Positions 1 to 7,586 of a stretch of 24,421 nucleotides of DNA are shown here, piece after piece. Below the pieces are notes generated by a model. It did no database searches and had not been told where the DNA came from. It saw nothing but the letters and a program-made list of their open reading frames with translations. Source of the DNA: CAYNYM01 sp049366815 (GTDB lineage Bacteria; Desulfobacterota; DSM-4660; Desulfatiglandales; HGW-15); assembly GCA_049366815.1 (NCBI GenBank), contig JBMNCO010000227.1, positions 1-24,421 of the forward strand. Reading direction: 5' to 3'. The position numbers and the translations under genes were made by a program. Each line of letters opens with the position of its first letter. The stretch's first letter is position 1.

Positions 1-347
1 CTCTTCCTGTTCGATGTGAAAAGGGCCGAACAATATTCAGCGGCATCCATATAGCATTCCGGCCCCTGTGCCGGGTCAAAGCCCTTCAGCTCCGCAGCCC
101 CCTAAGCCGCGGGGAACCACAGATATATGCCCTCCGGCGTGCGTCGAATAAACAAATTGGTGTTCCTCCGGAAATGCCCATTCCCGGCTGAGCGCTGACG
201 GCCGTCAGCGCTCGGCTATCAGCAAAAGCTCTGCAAAGACCTAGGGCATGAGGCCGATCACAGACCGCTCCATCCGGAAATCATGTATTCCTGGACGGAC
301 ACAAATTAATAATTATACACAAAAAAGGAAAGAAAGAAATCTGAAAG
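1..347. other. Gene-free stretch with a palindrome
   Basis: I see no plausible coding region at the left edge; the first gene ends at 348. The stretch holds a perfect 24-nt palindrome at 190-213, listed separately, and an A/T-rich segment at about 300-345 just past the stop of the M23 peptidase gene. That segment lacks a GC-rich stem, so I do not call a terminator there. Confidence 0.6.
186..217. repeat. Long perfect inverted repeat (hairpin)
   Basis: GAGCGCTGACGG (190-201) is followed at once by its exact reverse complement (202-213), giving a 24-nt perfect palindrome. The arms extend outward to 186 and 217 if two G-U pairs are allowed. Neither side has a T-run, so this is not a classical intrinsic terminator. 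It could be a protein-binding site, a cruciform or a REP-like element. It lies about 130 bp beyond the M23 peptidase stop codon. Confidence 0.7.
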
Positions 348-1265
348 CTAATTGAAGATGTATCGGAGGGGATCGACGGCGACCCCATTTTGGTGGACCT
401 CGTAGTGGAGGTGGGGACCGGTGCTCCGCCCGGTCTTTCCGACCAGTGCGATTTTTTCCCCGCGTTTGACTGACTGCCCTTTCTTCACCAGGCTCTTTTC
501 TACATGGGCGTACTTCGTCTTTATCCCATTGTTATGATTGAGGACAACCACATTGCCATATCCGTAATTCTTGCCGACATAGGACACCACCCCATCGGCT
601 GGTGCAACGATCGGGGCGCCCATTTTCGCCGCGATGTCCAATCCTTTGTGAAATTCCCTCTTATTGGTGAACGGCGAGATCCTGTAACCGAACCGTGAAC
701 TCACCCAGCCCCTGGCGGGCCATATGGAAGGCATGCACGCCAGCATTTTTTTCTGATTTTCGAGCAGCGTGCACAGTTCGGCCTTACTCGTGTTCTGGAT
801 GGAAATTTCGGTGTCGAGATGATCGAGTGACTCGTGCATCTTGCGCACCAGTTTGCGATGACCCGTTTCAAGAAGATTTTTGGGATTCAGGAGCTGCGGA
901 TCCGAGCCTCCGACCCCGAGGAGAGGGCTGTCTCCCCCATCTGGTTCCAGATTGGCCATGACCCTCAGTTTATCGTCGAACTTTTTGGATTCGACCATCA
1001 TTTGACTGATTGAATCAATCCGCTCGGCCAGTGCGGCGAGTTGCACGTCCTTATTCTTATTTTCCCTTTCCAGCCCGACGAGACGGGGCATCTCTTTCTT
1101 GATGCGCAAATAGTCCTGAAGTATCCAGAGAAGGCCGACGCAGGCTATGATGACAAAAGTACATGAAAAGAAAAAAACAGTCCTGTTGATACTGAACTGC
1201 CACATTTTGCCGGTTCCGCCCGGAAACAATAATATGTTGATTGCTCTGTTTTTTCTGGTTGCCAC
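348..1265 (-). CDS. Membrane-anchored M23 (LytM-type) peptidase
   Basis: Predicted zinc metallopeptidase or LytM-like factor acting on peptidoglycan cross-links in the periplasm. The 305-aa product has a short basic N-terminus, one membrane segment (about residues 29-50), a coiled-coil-prone charged region (about 60-170) and a C-terminal M23 domain (about 185-300). The zinc and catalytic set is intact: HxxxD at H206/D210 and HLH at H285/H287, so it is probably an active enzyme rather than an EnvC-like activator. The start is GTG at 1265, chosen because the stretch before the membrane segment (a PGGTGK patch, then QFSI) matches the N-terminus I recall for this family in Desulfobacterota. The gene lies 153 bp downstream of uvrC on the same strand with its own candidate promoter. 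The exact substrate is not known. Confidence 0.9.
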   Translation of the reverse strand: MATRKNRAINILLFPGGTGKMWQFSINRTVFFFSCTFVIIACVGLLWILQDYLRIKKEMPRLVGLERENKNKDVQLAALAERIDSISQMMVESKKFDDKLRVMANLEPDGGDSPLLGVGGSDPQLLNPKNLLETGHRKLVRKMHESLDHLDTEISIQNTSKAELCTLLENQKKMLACMPSIWPARGWVSSRFGYRISPFTNKREFHKGLDIAAKMGAPIVAPADGVVSYVGKNYGYGNVVVLNHNNGIKTKYAHVEKSLVKKGQSVKRGEKIALVGKTGRSTGPHLHYEVHQNGVAVDPLRYIFN

Positions 1266-1318
1266 AATGATCTCTCAGGTTTAGAGGTCCGTGGGATCAA
1301 GGGAAAGAACTTTAGGGC

Positions 1319-1348
1319 AACGTAACATGCCCGCTCCCCAGGTGTCAA
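1319..1348 (-). promoter_or_regulatory. Candidate promoter for the M23 peptidase gene
   Basis: On the minus strand a perfect -35 TTGACA (1348-1343) is followed after 18 nt by TACGTT (1324-1319) with an upstream TG, an extended -10 arrangement. The -10 itself matches the consensus at only 3 of 6 positions, so the call rests on the -35 and the position about 55 bp ahead of the GTG start. Confidence 0.4.
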
Positions 1349-1418
1349 CCCATTATCCCCTTCCCAAACCGCCCGATTTGAATAAACACATCGCGGTTGG
1401 TGGATGGATTAGCACCCC

Positions 1419-3239
1419 TCACTGGCCTCCAAAAAACCTGACGATCTCCTCGGCAAGGGTGGGGCTGATTCCAGGGATCTTGACAAGTTCCCGATGTGTG
1501 GCCAGGCTGACGGCCTCAATATTGCCGAGGTGGGTAAGCAACAGCCTTTTCCGCCTCGGTCCGATACCCGGTATCTTGTCCAGTTCCGATGCCTGGAGCC
1601 TCTTACCCCTCAGTTTTCGGTGGTAGGTGACGGCCCTTCTATGGGCCTCGTCCCTGATCCGCATGAAGAAATGGAGCAGCGGGCTGTCCCCCCTCAAGGA
1701 TAGGGGGTTCTTTCGGCCGGGGACATAGACCTTGTCGGGTTCATCCGGCCCGCGACCTTTGGCAATGGCCACTAAGGCGGGAACCGCCGGTCCTTGATAA
1801 AGGGACAGGGCCCTTTGAGCGGCCATGAGGTGCCCCTTCCCGCCATCCAGCAGGAAAATGTCAGGTGGATGGTCTCCTGCAAGTCGGCGGGAGACCAGTT
1901 CGGTCATCATGCCATAGTCGTCGATGCCGTTGACCTCTTTGATCTTGTAGCTCCGATACCCTCCCCTGTTGGGCAGGCCGTCCACAAAGGACACCACGGC
2001 ACCTACGGCCAGGTCACCCTGGATGTTCGAGATGTCCAGGCACTCGATGGACCTTGGGGGCCTGTCCAGGTTCAAAACGGTTCCTGCAAGGGACATGAGG
2101 TCCTGGGGCTCCGCTTCTTGACGGGTTTCTAAGAGATTTCGAGCATTTGCCCTGGCCATCTTCACAAGACGCGCCTTATCGCCCCTTAAAGGACGTTCAA
2201 TGGACACACGCTTGCCTGCCAGATCTGAGACCCACTCCCTGATACCCGGGAGGTCCTCGACGGATTCGGAGACCAGAATCTGGCCGGGTATAAACCTCTC
2301 TCGGTGGTAATACTGTTTTAAAAAGGCCTCCATCACCTCCGAAGCAGTCCCTCCCTTGTCCCGGAACACATAGTCCCGGCTGCCCGTGAGATACCCCTTT
2401 CGAATAAACAGGAGGACGATCTGAAAGACACCCTCCCTTTCTTCAAGACTGATGATATCCTGATCTTCCAGCCTTGGCGAGACCACATGCTGGCCTTCAA
2501 TGACGTGCTCGACCGCCTTGATCTGATCCCTGATCCGGGCCGCTTCTTCAAAATTGAGCGCTTCCGAAGCCCCTCCCATTTTTTTCCTGAGACGGATGAT
2601 CAGTTCCCGATTGCGGCCCTCCAGGAAATACCTGACCTGATCCACTACTTCTTTGTAGACATTGGGTGGTATTTGCCGGGTACAGAGGCCCAGGCAGCGG
2701 TTTAACTGATGGTTCAGACAGGGCCTCGACCTTTTCGGCAGCGTGGAGGTCTTACATTTTCGAAGCTGAAAGATACGATCAATGAGTTTCAGGGTCTTTC
2801 GCACATCCTGGGCGGAAGAAAAAGGCCCATAATAGAGGGCACCGTCCTTCTTGATCCTGCGAACGATAGACAGGCGGGGATAGGGATCTTTGATGTCAAG
2901 GCGGAGGCAGGGATATTGCTTATCATCCCTGAGGACCACGTTGTATCGGGGCAGATATTTCTTGACTAGGCTGCTCTCAAGGATGAAGGCCTCTTTTTCT
3001 GTGGAGGTAAGGATATAGTCAAGGTCCCTGGCCCGATCCATCATCAGCCCGGTCTTGTAAGGGCGGTCCGTGGGGGGACGGAAATAGGACAGGACCCTTT
3101 TCTTGAGATTCTTGGCCTTGCCGATGTAGATCACTTCGCCGGACTGGTCTTTGAACAGATAGACCCCCGGTTTCTCCGGCAGGGTGCGCCGGAGGAATTC
3201 AGGGTCCAGGTCGGGCTTGGGGTTGGGGATAGGATTCAT
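1419..3239 (-). CDS. uvrC: UvrABC system protein C (excinuclease subunit)
   Basis: UvrC makes both incisions around a bulky lesion once UvrB is loaded in nucleotide excision repair. All expected parts are present in 606 aa, a normal family length: an N-terminal GIY-YIG nuclease (PGVYLFKD through VIYIGKAKNLKKRV, about residues 24-52), a central UVR motif that contacts UvrB (NFEEAARIRDQI), the RNase H-like nuclease core (LDISNIQGD and LLDGGKGHL), and tandem helix-hairpin-helix motifs at the C-terminus (KIPGIGPRRKRLLL and KIPGISPTLAEEI). The ATG at 3239 is the only reasonable start. The GNAT gene lies 34 bp upstream on the same strand, so the two are probably co-transcribed. No truncation is seen. 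Confidence 0.98.
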   Translation of the reverse strand: MNPIPNPKPDLDPEFLRRTLPEKPGVYLFKDQSGEVIYIGKAKNLKKRVLSYFRPPTDRPYKTGLMMDRARDLDYILTSTEKEAFILESSLVKKYLPRYNVVLRDDKQYPCLRLDIKDPYPRLSIVRRIKKDGALYYGPFSSAQDVRKTLKLIDRIFQLRKCKTSTLPKRSRPCLNHQLNRCLGLCTRQIPPNVYKEVVDQVRYFLEGRNRELIIRLRKKMGGASEALNFEEAARIRDQIKAVEHVIEGQHVVSPRLEDQDIISLEEREGVFQIVLLFIRKGYLTGSRDYVFRDKGGTASEVMEAFLKQYYHRERFIPGQILVSESVEDLPGIREWVSDLAGKRVSIERPLRGDKARLVKMARANARNLLETRQEAEPQDLMSLAGTVLNLDRPPRSIECLDISNIQGDLAVGAVVSFVDGLPNRGGYRSYKIKEVNGIDDYGMMTELVSRRLAGDHPPDIFLLDGGKGHLMAAQRALSLYQGPAVPALVAIAKGRGPDEPDKVYVPGRKNPLSLRGDSPLLHFFMRIRDEAHRRAVTYHRKLRGKRLQASELDKIPGIGPRRKRLLLTHLGNIEAVSLATHRELVKIPGISPTLAEEIVRFFGGQ

Positions 3240-3273
3240 TGATATCGGGCGGATACAGGCCGGTGACAGACAA

Positions 3274-3870
3274 TCACATCACAAGAAGGGGATTTTCCGC
3301 TGTGAGGCCTTCCGCATATTTCCACCCGAGGTAAAGCCTCTTGACCATCATGACGAGGTTGTGGTCGTTTCCCTGCCTGTCCTTGATATAGTCCCTGAGG
3401 AGTGCCTCCTGGAAAAAATTCAATCTCTTGGCGCCCTTGATGACGATGGCGTCCCGATCTTCCACGAGTTCCATGACCAGGATCTCGAGCCCCATGGAAA
3501 TGGCCAGATTCATGATTTCGAAGAGCATCCAGGTCCCGAGATTTTTTTCTCGAAAAGGGGCACTGACCAAAATCCTGACCTTCCCGATATGCCCTCTTGC
3601 CCCTCGATATTTTCTGTGAAGCGTGGCATAGGCGACAATGCGACCTTCCAACACCGCCAGGATGGGAACCGCCCTGTTCAGATCCTGATGCCGCACCCAC
3701 CTTTCAATAGTCCTGATATCGGTCACATCTCCGTCAGAAAACCACCTGTCATCATCTGAGAGGTCCTGGAACATCTGGAAAAGAGAGGCCTCGTCTCCAG
3801 CCTCCAGTGGTCTGAGGGTGAGGCCGGTCCCGTCTTTGAGAATAATTTCTTTGGGATAATCCTCTAGCAT
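3274..3870 (-). CDS. GNAT-family N-acetyltransferase, substrate unknown
   Basis: A 198-aa single-domain acetyltransferase. The GNAT fold is visible as a beta-strand entry (LTLRPLEAGDEASLFQMF), a central strand carrying VRILVSAPF and an acetyl-CoA loop of the form REKNLGTWM, slightly divergent from the usual RxxGxG/A. I place the start at the ATG at 3870 (protein begins MLEDYPKEI). The reading frame stays open to 4113, but the extra residues look non-coding and would overlap the divergent ChaN gene. The gene sits 34 bp upstream of uvrC, probably in one transcript. The substrate cannot be inferred. I see no toxin partner. Confidence 0.8.
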   Translation of the reverse strand: MLEDYPKEIILKDGTGLTLRPLEAGDEASLFQMFQDLSDDDRWFSDGDVTDIRTIERWVRHQDLNRAVPILAVLEGRIVAYATLHRKYRGARGHIGKVRILVSAPFREKNLGTWMLFEIMNLAISMGLEILVMELVEDRDAIVIKGAKRLNFFQEALLRDYIKDRQGNDHNLVMMVKRLYLGWKYAEGLTAENPLLVM

Positions 3871-3939
3871 GGTGATACCTACCCCGGGGATCCGGACGTG
3901 CCTTTCCGACTGCTTCAACCAGGAAAAACTATGGACTTG

Positions 3940-3968
3940 CTTACCTGAAGGGTAAGTGATAGGTAAGG
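3940..3968. promoter_or_regulatory. Operator-like repeat cluster between divergent genes
   Basis: The 139-bp region between the divergent GNAT and ChaN starts contains CTTACC (3940-3945), its inverse GGTAAG (3951-3956) and a second direct copy inside AGGTAAGG (3961-3968). The first two could form a 6-bp hairpin or an operator with a third half-site. I could not place a convincing -35/-10 pair for either gene here. Confidence 0.3.
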
Positions 3969-4009
3969 AATTAGTCAAGAGAATTGTCATTACAGCAGGA
4001 CCAGGCCGA

Positions 4010-4969
4010 ATGATGTTACTTGAAAGGCTTTCGCTATCCGTCCTAATCGCCTCGGCGCTTTTCATTCTCCAGGGTTGTGCCGCCATGAAAAGGACACCAC
4101 CGCCCATCGTCACGATTCACGACGTTTCGGGGCGGTTCTGGATTGGACAGATCGTGGATCTCAGGGTCGGAAAGGCCGTCACCTTTGATGAACTCATCGA
4201 GCACATCTCCTCCGTGGAGCTGATTTTCCTGGGCGAGGTCCATGACAACCCTGAACATCACCTGGTACAGGTACAGGTGCTCCAGGCACTCGCCGCGTGC
4301 TGCGCCCCGGTGGATCTTGCCATGGAGGCCTTTCAAAAATCCATGCAGGATTCCATTGACGGCTATCTTCAGGGGGAGATGAGCGAAGCGGAATTCCTGG
4401 ATATCATCGACTGGAAGACCTCCTGGGGATACGACTATCATTTGTATCGGCCTCTCCTTTTATGGGCAAAGGAAAACGCGAGCCGCATTCTGGCCGTCAA
4501 CGCCCCTATTGCGGTTGTAAGAAAAGTCGCCAGAAAAGGCCTTGAGGGGCTTGAGCCGGCTGAACGCCGGACCATAGCCGCGGAAATAGATCTGGATCAA
4601 TCGGCCCACCGCGAATATCTCCGCCGGGCCTATGATAAGCATCGCCATAATGAACTGGATTCCTTTGATCATTTCTATGAGGCCCAGTGCGTCTGGGAAG
4701 AGACGATGGCCGAAAACATCTCGAACTACCTTGAGGACGGAGAAAACAAACTGGTTGTCATCGCCGGAAACGGGCACCTTGTCAACAAATACGGCATCCC
4801 TGACCGGACCCGGAAGAGACTCCAGCGATCCATGATTACCATCCTGCCATATCCAATCCATGGACAGGAAATCATAGAGAGAGGGGTTGCCGACTATATC
4901 TGGTTGACCCCTGAATCACCGCGCCGTTTCAGTTTCTTTCATGGAATGAAAAGACCCAATAATGATTGA
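4010..4969 (+). CDS. ChaN-family lipoprotein (Tiki/TraB-like fold)
   Basis: A 319-aa predicted lipoprotein of the ChaN family, named for Campylobacter jejuni ChaN, an outer-membrane haem-binding lipoprotein linked to iron uptake. The N-terminus has a hydrophobic signal ending in the lipobox LQGC with the lipidated cysteine at residue 23. The family motif GEVHDNPEHH is at about residues 75-84 and a second conserved histidine motif, AGNGHL, is near the C-terminus. The start at 4010 is the first of two adjacent ATGs, with AGGA nine bases upstream; longer in-frame starts would place charged residues before the signal peptide. It is transcribed with the Nudix and hisD genes (48-bp and 22-bp gaps). 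No haem or iron uptake genes are adjacent, so the substrate is inferred from the family only. Confidence 0.85.
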   Translation: MMLLERLSLSVLIASALFILQGCAAMKRTPPPIVTIHDVSGRFWIGQIVDLRVGKAVTFDELIEHISSVELIFLGEVHDNPEHHLVQVQVLQALAACCAPVDLAMEAFQKSMQDSIDGYLQGEMSEAEFLDIIDWKTSWGYDYHLYRPLLLWAKENASRILAVNAPIAVVRKVARKGLEGLEPAERRTIAAEIDLDQSAHREYLRRAYDKHRHNELDSFDHFYEAQCVWEETMAENISNYLEDGENKLVVIAGNGHLVNKYGIPDRTRKRLQRSMITILPYPIHGQEIIERGVADYIWLTPESPRRFSFFHGMKRPNND

Positions 4970-5017
4970 TCTCTAAGAAATCGGCAACGACAGCAACTCG
5001 TTACGGGATTACGCATT

Positions 5018-5539
5018 TTGTCTCACATGCATCAAGAATACGATTTCCATTTCTGTCCGGTCTGCGGTGGAAGGCTTGAATCCGTAAAACTCAAACCGCA
5101 GGATCCTCTCAGGTTGGTGTGTTCCGACTGTGCATTCGTTTTTTATCTTGATCCCAAGCTTTCGGCCTGCGCCATTGTTGAAAAAGACGGGAAGATCTTA
5201 CTCACGAAAAGGGATCTGAATCCCCGTAAAGGGAAATGGGCCCTGCCCGGGGGCCACGTGGACCGAGGAGAGATCGTTGAGGACGCAGCCTGCAGGGAGA
5301 TCCTTGAAGAGTGCGGAATCATGGCAAAAATTACCGGACTTCTGGGTGTATATTCCAATACCGGGCAGACGGTCGTGCTGGTGGTCTACCTTGCGCGATA
5401 TCTGTCCGGTGAATTGGTCGCAGGTGAGGAGATCAGTGAGATAGGTTTCTTTGATCCTGAAAAGATCCCCTGGGAAGATCTGGCCTTCCAGGACACGGTG
5501 TTCGCCCTCAAAGATTACTGTAATCGCATGAAATCATGA
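5018..5539 (+). CDS. Zinc-ribbon Nudix hydrolase
   Basis: A 173-aa hydrolase of nucleoside-diphosphate-linked substrates. The N-terminus has a four-cysteine zinc ribbon (C13, C16, C35, C38), as in NudC/NADH-pyrophosphatase-like and related Nudix enzymes. The Nudix box follows at about residues 79-101 and matches GX5EX7REUXEEXGU at every position (GHVDRGE, then REILEECGI), so it should be catalytically competent. The start is uncertain. I use TTG at 5018 because GGGA sits about nine bases ahead; an ATG at 5027 gives a 170-aa protein but has the ribosome-binding sequence too far away. It lies between the ChaN lipoprotein and hisD on one strand. The sequence does not reveal its substrate. Confidence 0.9.
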   Translation: MSHMHQEYDFHFCPVCGGRLESVKLKPQDPLRLVCSDCAFVFYLDPKLSACAIVEKDGKILLTKRDLNPRKGKWALPGGHVDRGEIVEDAACREILEECGIMAKITGLLGVYSNTGQTVVLVVYLARYLSGELVAGEEISEIGFFDPEKIPWEDLAFQDTVFALKDYCNRMKS

Positions 5540-5561
5540 ATGAAAGGATACGCAAAGCCCT

Positions 5562-6854
5562 ATGATCATCAGCCCTGAAAACATTGGGACCTTGAATCCT
5601 GAAAAACGCAGGACCATCATGGAAAGATCCATGGAGGACATTTCGTCCATCTATGATTATGTCCGTGACATTGTGAAAGATGTGAAAGACCATGGGGACT
5701 CCGTCCTCCTGAAGGTCAACAGCGAATTCAAAGAAAGCGTGACTGCCGTTGATCTTGTGGTCACCGATGAGGAGGTCCGGCAGGCCTATGACCAGGTGGA
5801 CGGGGCTGTCGTGAACAGTCTGAGGGCCGCGGCCGAAAACATCATCAAGTTCCACACGGCCCAGAAGGAACGGGACATGTGGTCCATAGAAATTCGTGAG
5901 GGCATCCTCGCAGGCCGCATCACCAGGCCGATGGATCGGGTTGGCTGCTATGTCCCCGGGGGCAGGGCCGCCTATCCGAGCACGGTCCTCATGACCGTTC
6001 TTCCCGCCAAGGTGGCCGGGGTTTCCGAAATTGTCGCCACGACCCCTCCGGGACAAGGCATGACCGTCAACCCCGTTACACTCGTTGCAGCGGATATTGC
6101 GGGTTGTGACCGGATCTTCAAGGTGGGAGGCCCATGGGGAATCGCAGCCATGGCCTATGGGACCTCAACCCTGCCCCAGGTGGACAAGATCGTCGGGCCG
6201 GGGAACAAATACGTCACCGCAGCCAAGATGGTGGTCTACGGGACAGTAGATATCGACTCTCCGGCCGGGCCGAGTGAGGCCTTGATCCTGGCGGATGAAA
6301 GCGCTGATCCGGAACTCATTGCCTGGGACTTCCTTTCCCAAATCGAGCATGACCCGGACTCTGCAGCCGTTCTTGTCACGACATCCAGGGAGGTTGCCGA
6401 TGCCCTCTGCCGGGCCTTGGAGAGAGAATACGCTTCCCTTCCACGAAAAGAGATACTCGAGTCCTCCTTGGCCAGGCACTCGCACGTCCTTATTGCCGAA
6501 GACATGGAACAGGCCATTGACTTTACCAATGAATACGCAGCGGAACACCTTCAGATCCTCACAAAGGACCCTTTCATGACCCTCAACAGGATCCGGCACG
6601 CCGGTTCCATTTTCCTTGGGCCTTACGCCCCTGTTCCTGTGGGAGACTATGCCTCCGGGACCAATCATGTCCTTCCCACGGGCCGGGGCGCCAGGATGTT
6701 CTCCGGCCTCTCCGTGGACGATTTTGTCAAGAAGCCCACATTCCAATATCTGAGCCGCGAGGGCCTGGCCTCCCTCAAGGAGACGGTTTGCACCCTGGCG
6801 GAGGCCGAGGGCCTCCCCATACACGGCAAGACCGTCAGGGCTAGATTCAAATAG
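5562..6854 (+). CDS. hisD: Histidinol dehydrogenase
   Basis: Catalyses the last two steps of histidine biosynthesis, oxidising L-histidinol to L-histidine with NAD. The 430-aa length is normal. The zinc ligands known from the E. coli enzyme line up as Q260, H263, D362 and H421, and the catalytic pair as E328/H329 in the AAEHLQ motif. Other family blocks are GCYVPGGRAAYPST (about 128-141), VGPGNKYV and DSPAGPSEA. The ATG at 5562 has GAAAGGA about 13 bases upstream, within the end of the intergenic gap after the Nudix gene. No other his gene is in the window, so hisD is separated from the rest of the pathway here. It could in principle be a HisD-like paralogue for another amino alcohol, but intact ligands argue for HisD. 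Confidence 0.97.
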   Translation: MIISPENIGTLNPEKRRTIMERSMEDISSIYDYVRDIVKDVKDHGDSVLLKVNSEFKESVTAVDLVVTDEEVRQAYDQVDGAVVNSLRAAAENIIKFHTAQKERDMWSIEIREGILAGRITRPMDRVGCYVPGGRAAYPSTVLMTVLPAKVAGVSEIVATTPPGQGMTVNPVTLVAADIAGCDRIFKVGGPWGIAAMAYGTSTLPQVDKIVGPGNKYVTAAKMVVYGTVDIDSPAGPSEALILADESADPELIAWDFLSQIEHDPDSAAVLVTTSREVADALCRALEREYASLPRKEILESSLARHSHVLIAEDMEQAIDFTNEYAAEHLQILTKDPFMTLNRIRHAGSIFLGPYAPVPVGDYASGTNHVLPTGRGARMFSGLSVDDFVKKPTFQYLSREGLASLKETVCTLAEAEGLPIHGKTVRARFK

Positions 6855-7083
6855 TCCCCCAGGGGGGTTGGCTGATCCTGCCCTTCAAGGGTCTACCGAT
6901 CTCATGTGGGTGCTGGATCTCCATCGTAAAGGGGATAATTTTATTGCCAATCAGGTACCGATGTTTTATAAAAACGCAGGAGTTTTCCCGAGGCGATATT
7001 CGTGGAGAGCGCACGTATTCATCTGATCACTTCTCCGTCAACAACTTCCAGGTTACGTCCTATGCAGGATGAATGAGATATCA

Positions 7084-7131
7084 TTGCAGAATAATCAAAT
7101 GATCTATTATGGATAATTTCAAAAGAGGAGG
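7084..7131 (+). promoter_or_regulatory. Possible promoter and strong ribosome-binding site for the lipoylation operon
   Basis: TTGCAG (7084-7089) is followed by TATTAT (7105-7110) with a short 15-nt spacer, so the promoter is only tentative. GAGGAGG at 7125-7131 is a near-perfect Shine-Dalgarno sequence eight bases before the ATG at 7140 and fixes the gcvH-like start. The rest of the 285-bp gap after hisD shows no gene and no recognisable riboswitch. Confidence 0.4.
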
Positions 7132-7139
7132 AATGACTT

Positions 7140-7586
7140 ATGGCGGATATCAAAGGCTACAGTTTGCCGGATGAACTCTACTACCACAAAGATCACAGTT
7201 GGGCCCGTGTGGATGGTACCAGGGTGACCGTAGGCATGAATGATTTTTTCCAGAAAGAGGCTGGAGACATCGTTTTTATTGATCTTCCGGAAGAAGAGGA
7301 AGACGTCAGCCAGGGTGAAGTCTGCGGGAAGATTCAGTCGCGGAAATGGATCGGTAAACTGGTGGCCCCCGTGTCCGGAGAAATTGTCGAAATCAATGAA
7401 GACCTGGAGGACGATACCAGTCTCATCAACACAGACCCCTATGGAGAGGGTTGGATCCTGGTCATAGAAGCCTCCGATCTTGAAGATGAACTGGAAAACC
7501 TCATGCAGGGCGACAGCCTTGCCGCGTTCATTGAGGAAGAAATCAAAGTGGCGGAACAGGAAAAGGCCAAAGCCGAAGAAAAATGA
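7140..7586 (+). CDS. gcvH: GcvH-like lipoyl carrier protein
   Basis: A 148-aa lipoyl-domain protein of the glycine-cleavage H type. The family layout is present: an N-terminal YYHKDHSWARVDG block, the GDIVFIDLPE strand, the lipoylated-lysine hairpin, VAPVSGEIVEIN, and the C-terminal GEGWILVIE. Counting back from the conserved PVSG, the lysine to be lipoylated is K69. Its context is QSRKW instead of the usual ESVKA, and the protein carries a charged tail of about 20 residues rich in E and K. Normal H proteins are about 125-130 aa. No gcvT or gcvP genes are near. The stop overlaps the lipoate ligase start (ATGA), so both are translated together. It may serve glycine cleavage from a distance or act as a carrier for another system, such as the LbpA proteins of Hdr-like sulfur oxidation. 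I cannot choose between these. Confidence 0.85.
   Translation: MADIKGYSLPDELYYHKDHSWARVDGTRVTVGMNDFFQKEAGDIVFIDLPEEEEDVSQGEVCGKIQSRKWIGKLVAPVSGEIVEINEDLEDDTSLINTDPYGEGWILVIEASDLEDELENLMQGDSLAAFIEEEIKVAEQEKAKAEEK

Noticed and set aside
6855..6870. CCCCC-A-GGGGGG after hisD as a terminator
   Set aside because: The loop is too small for a normal stem of this length and no T-tract follows.
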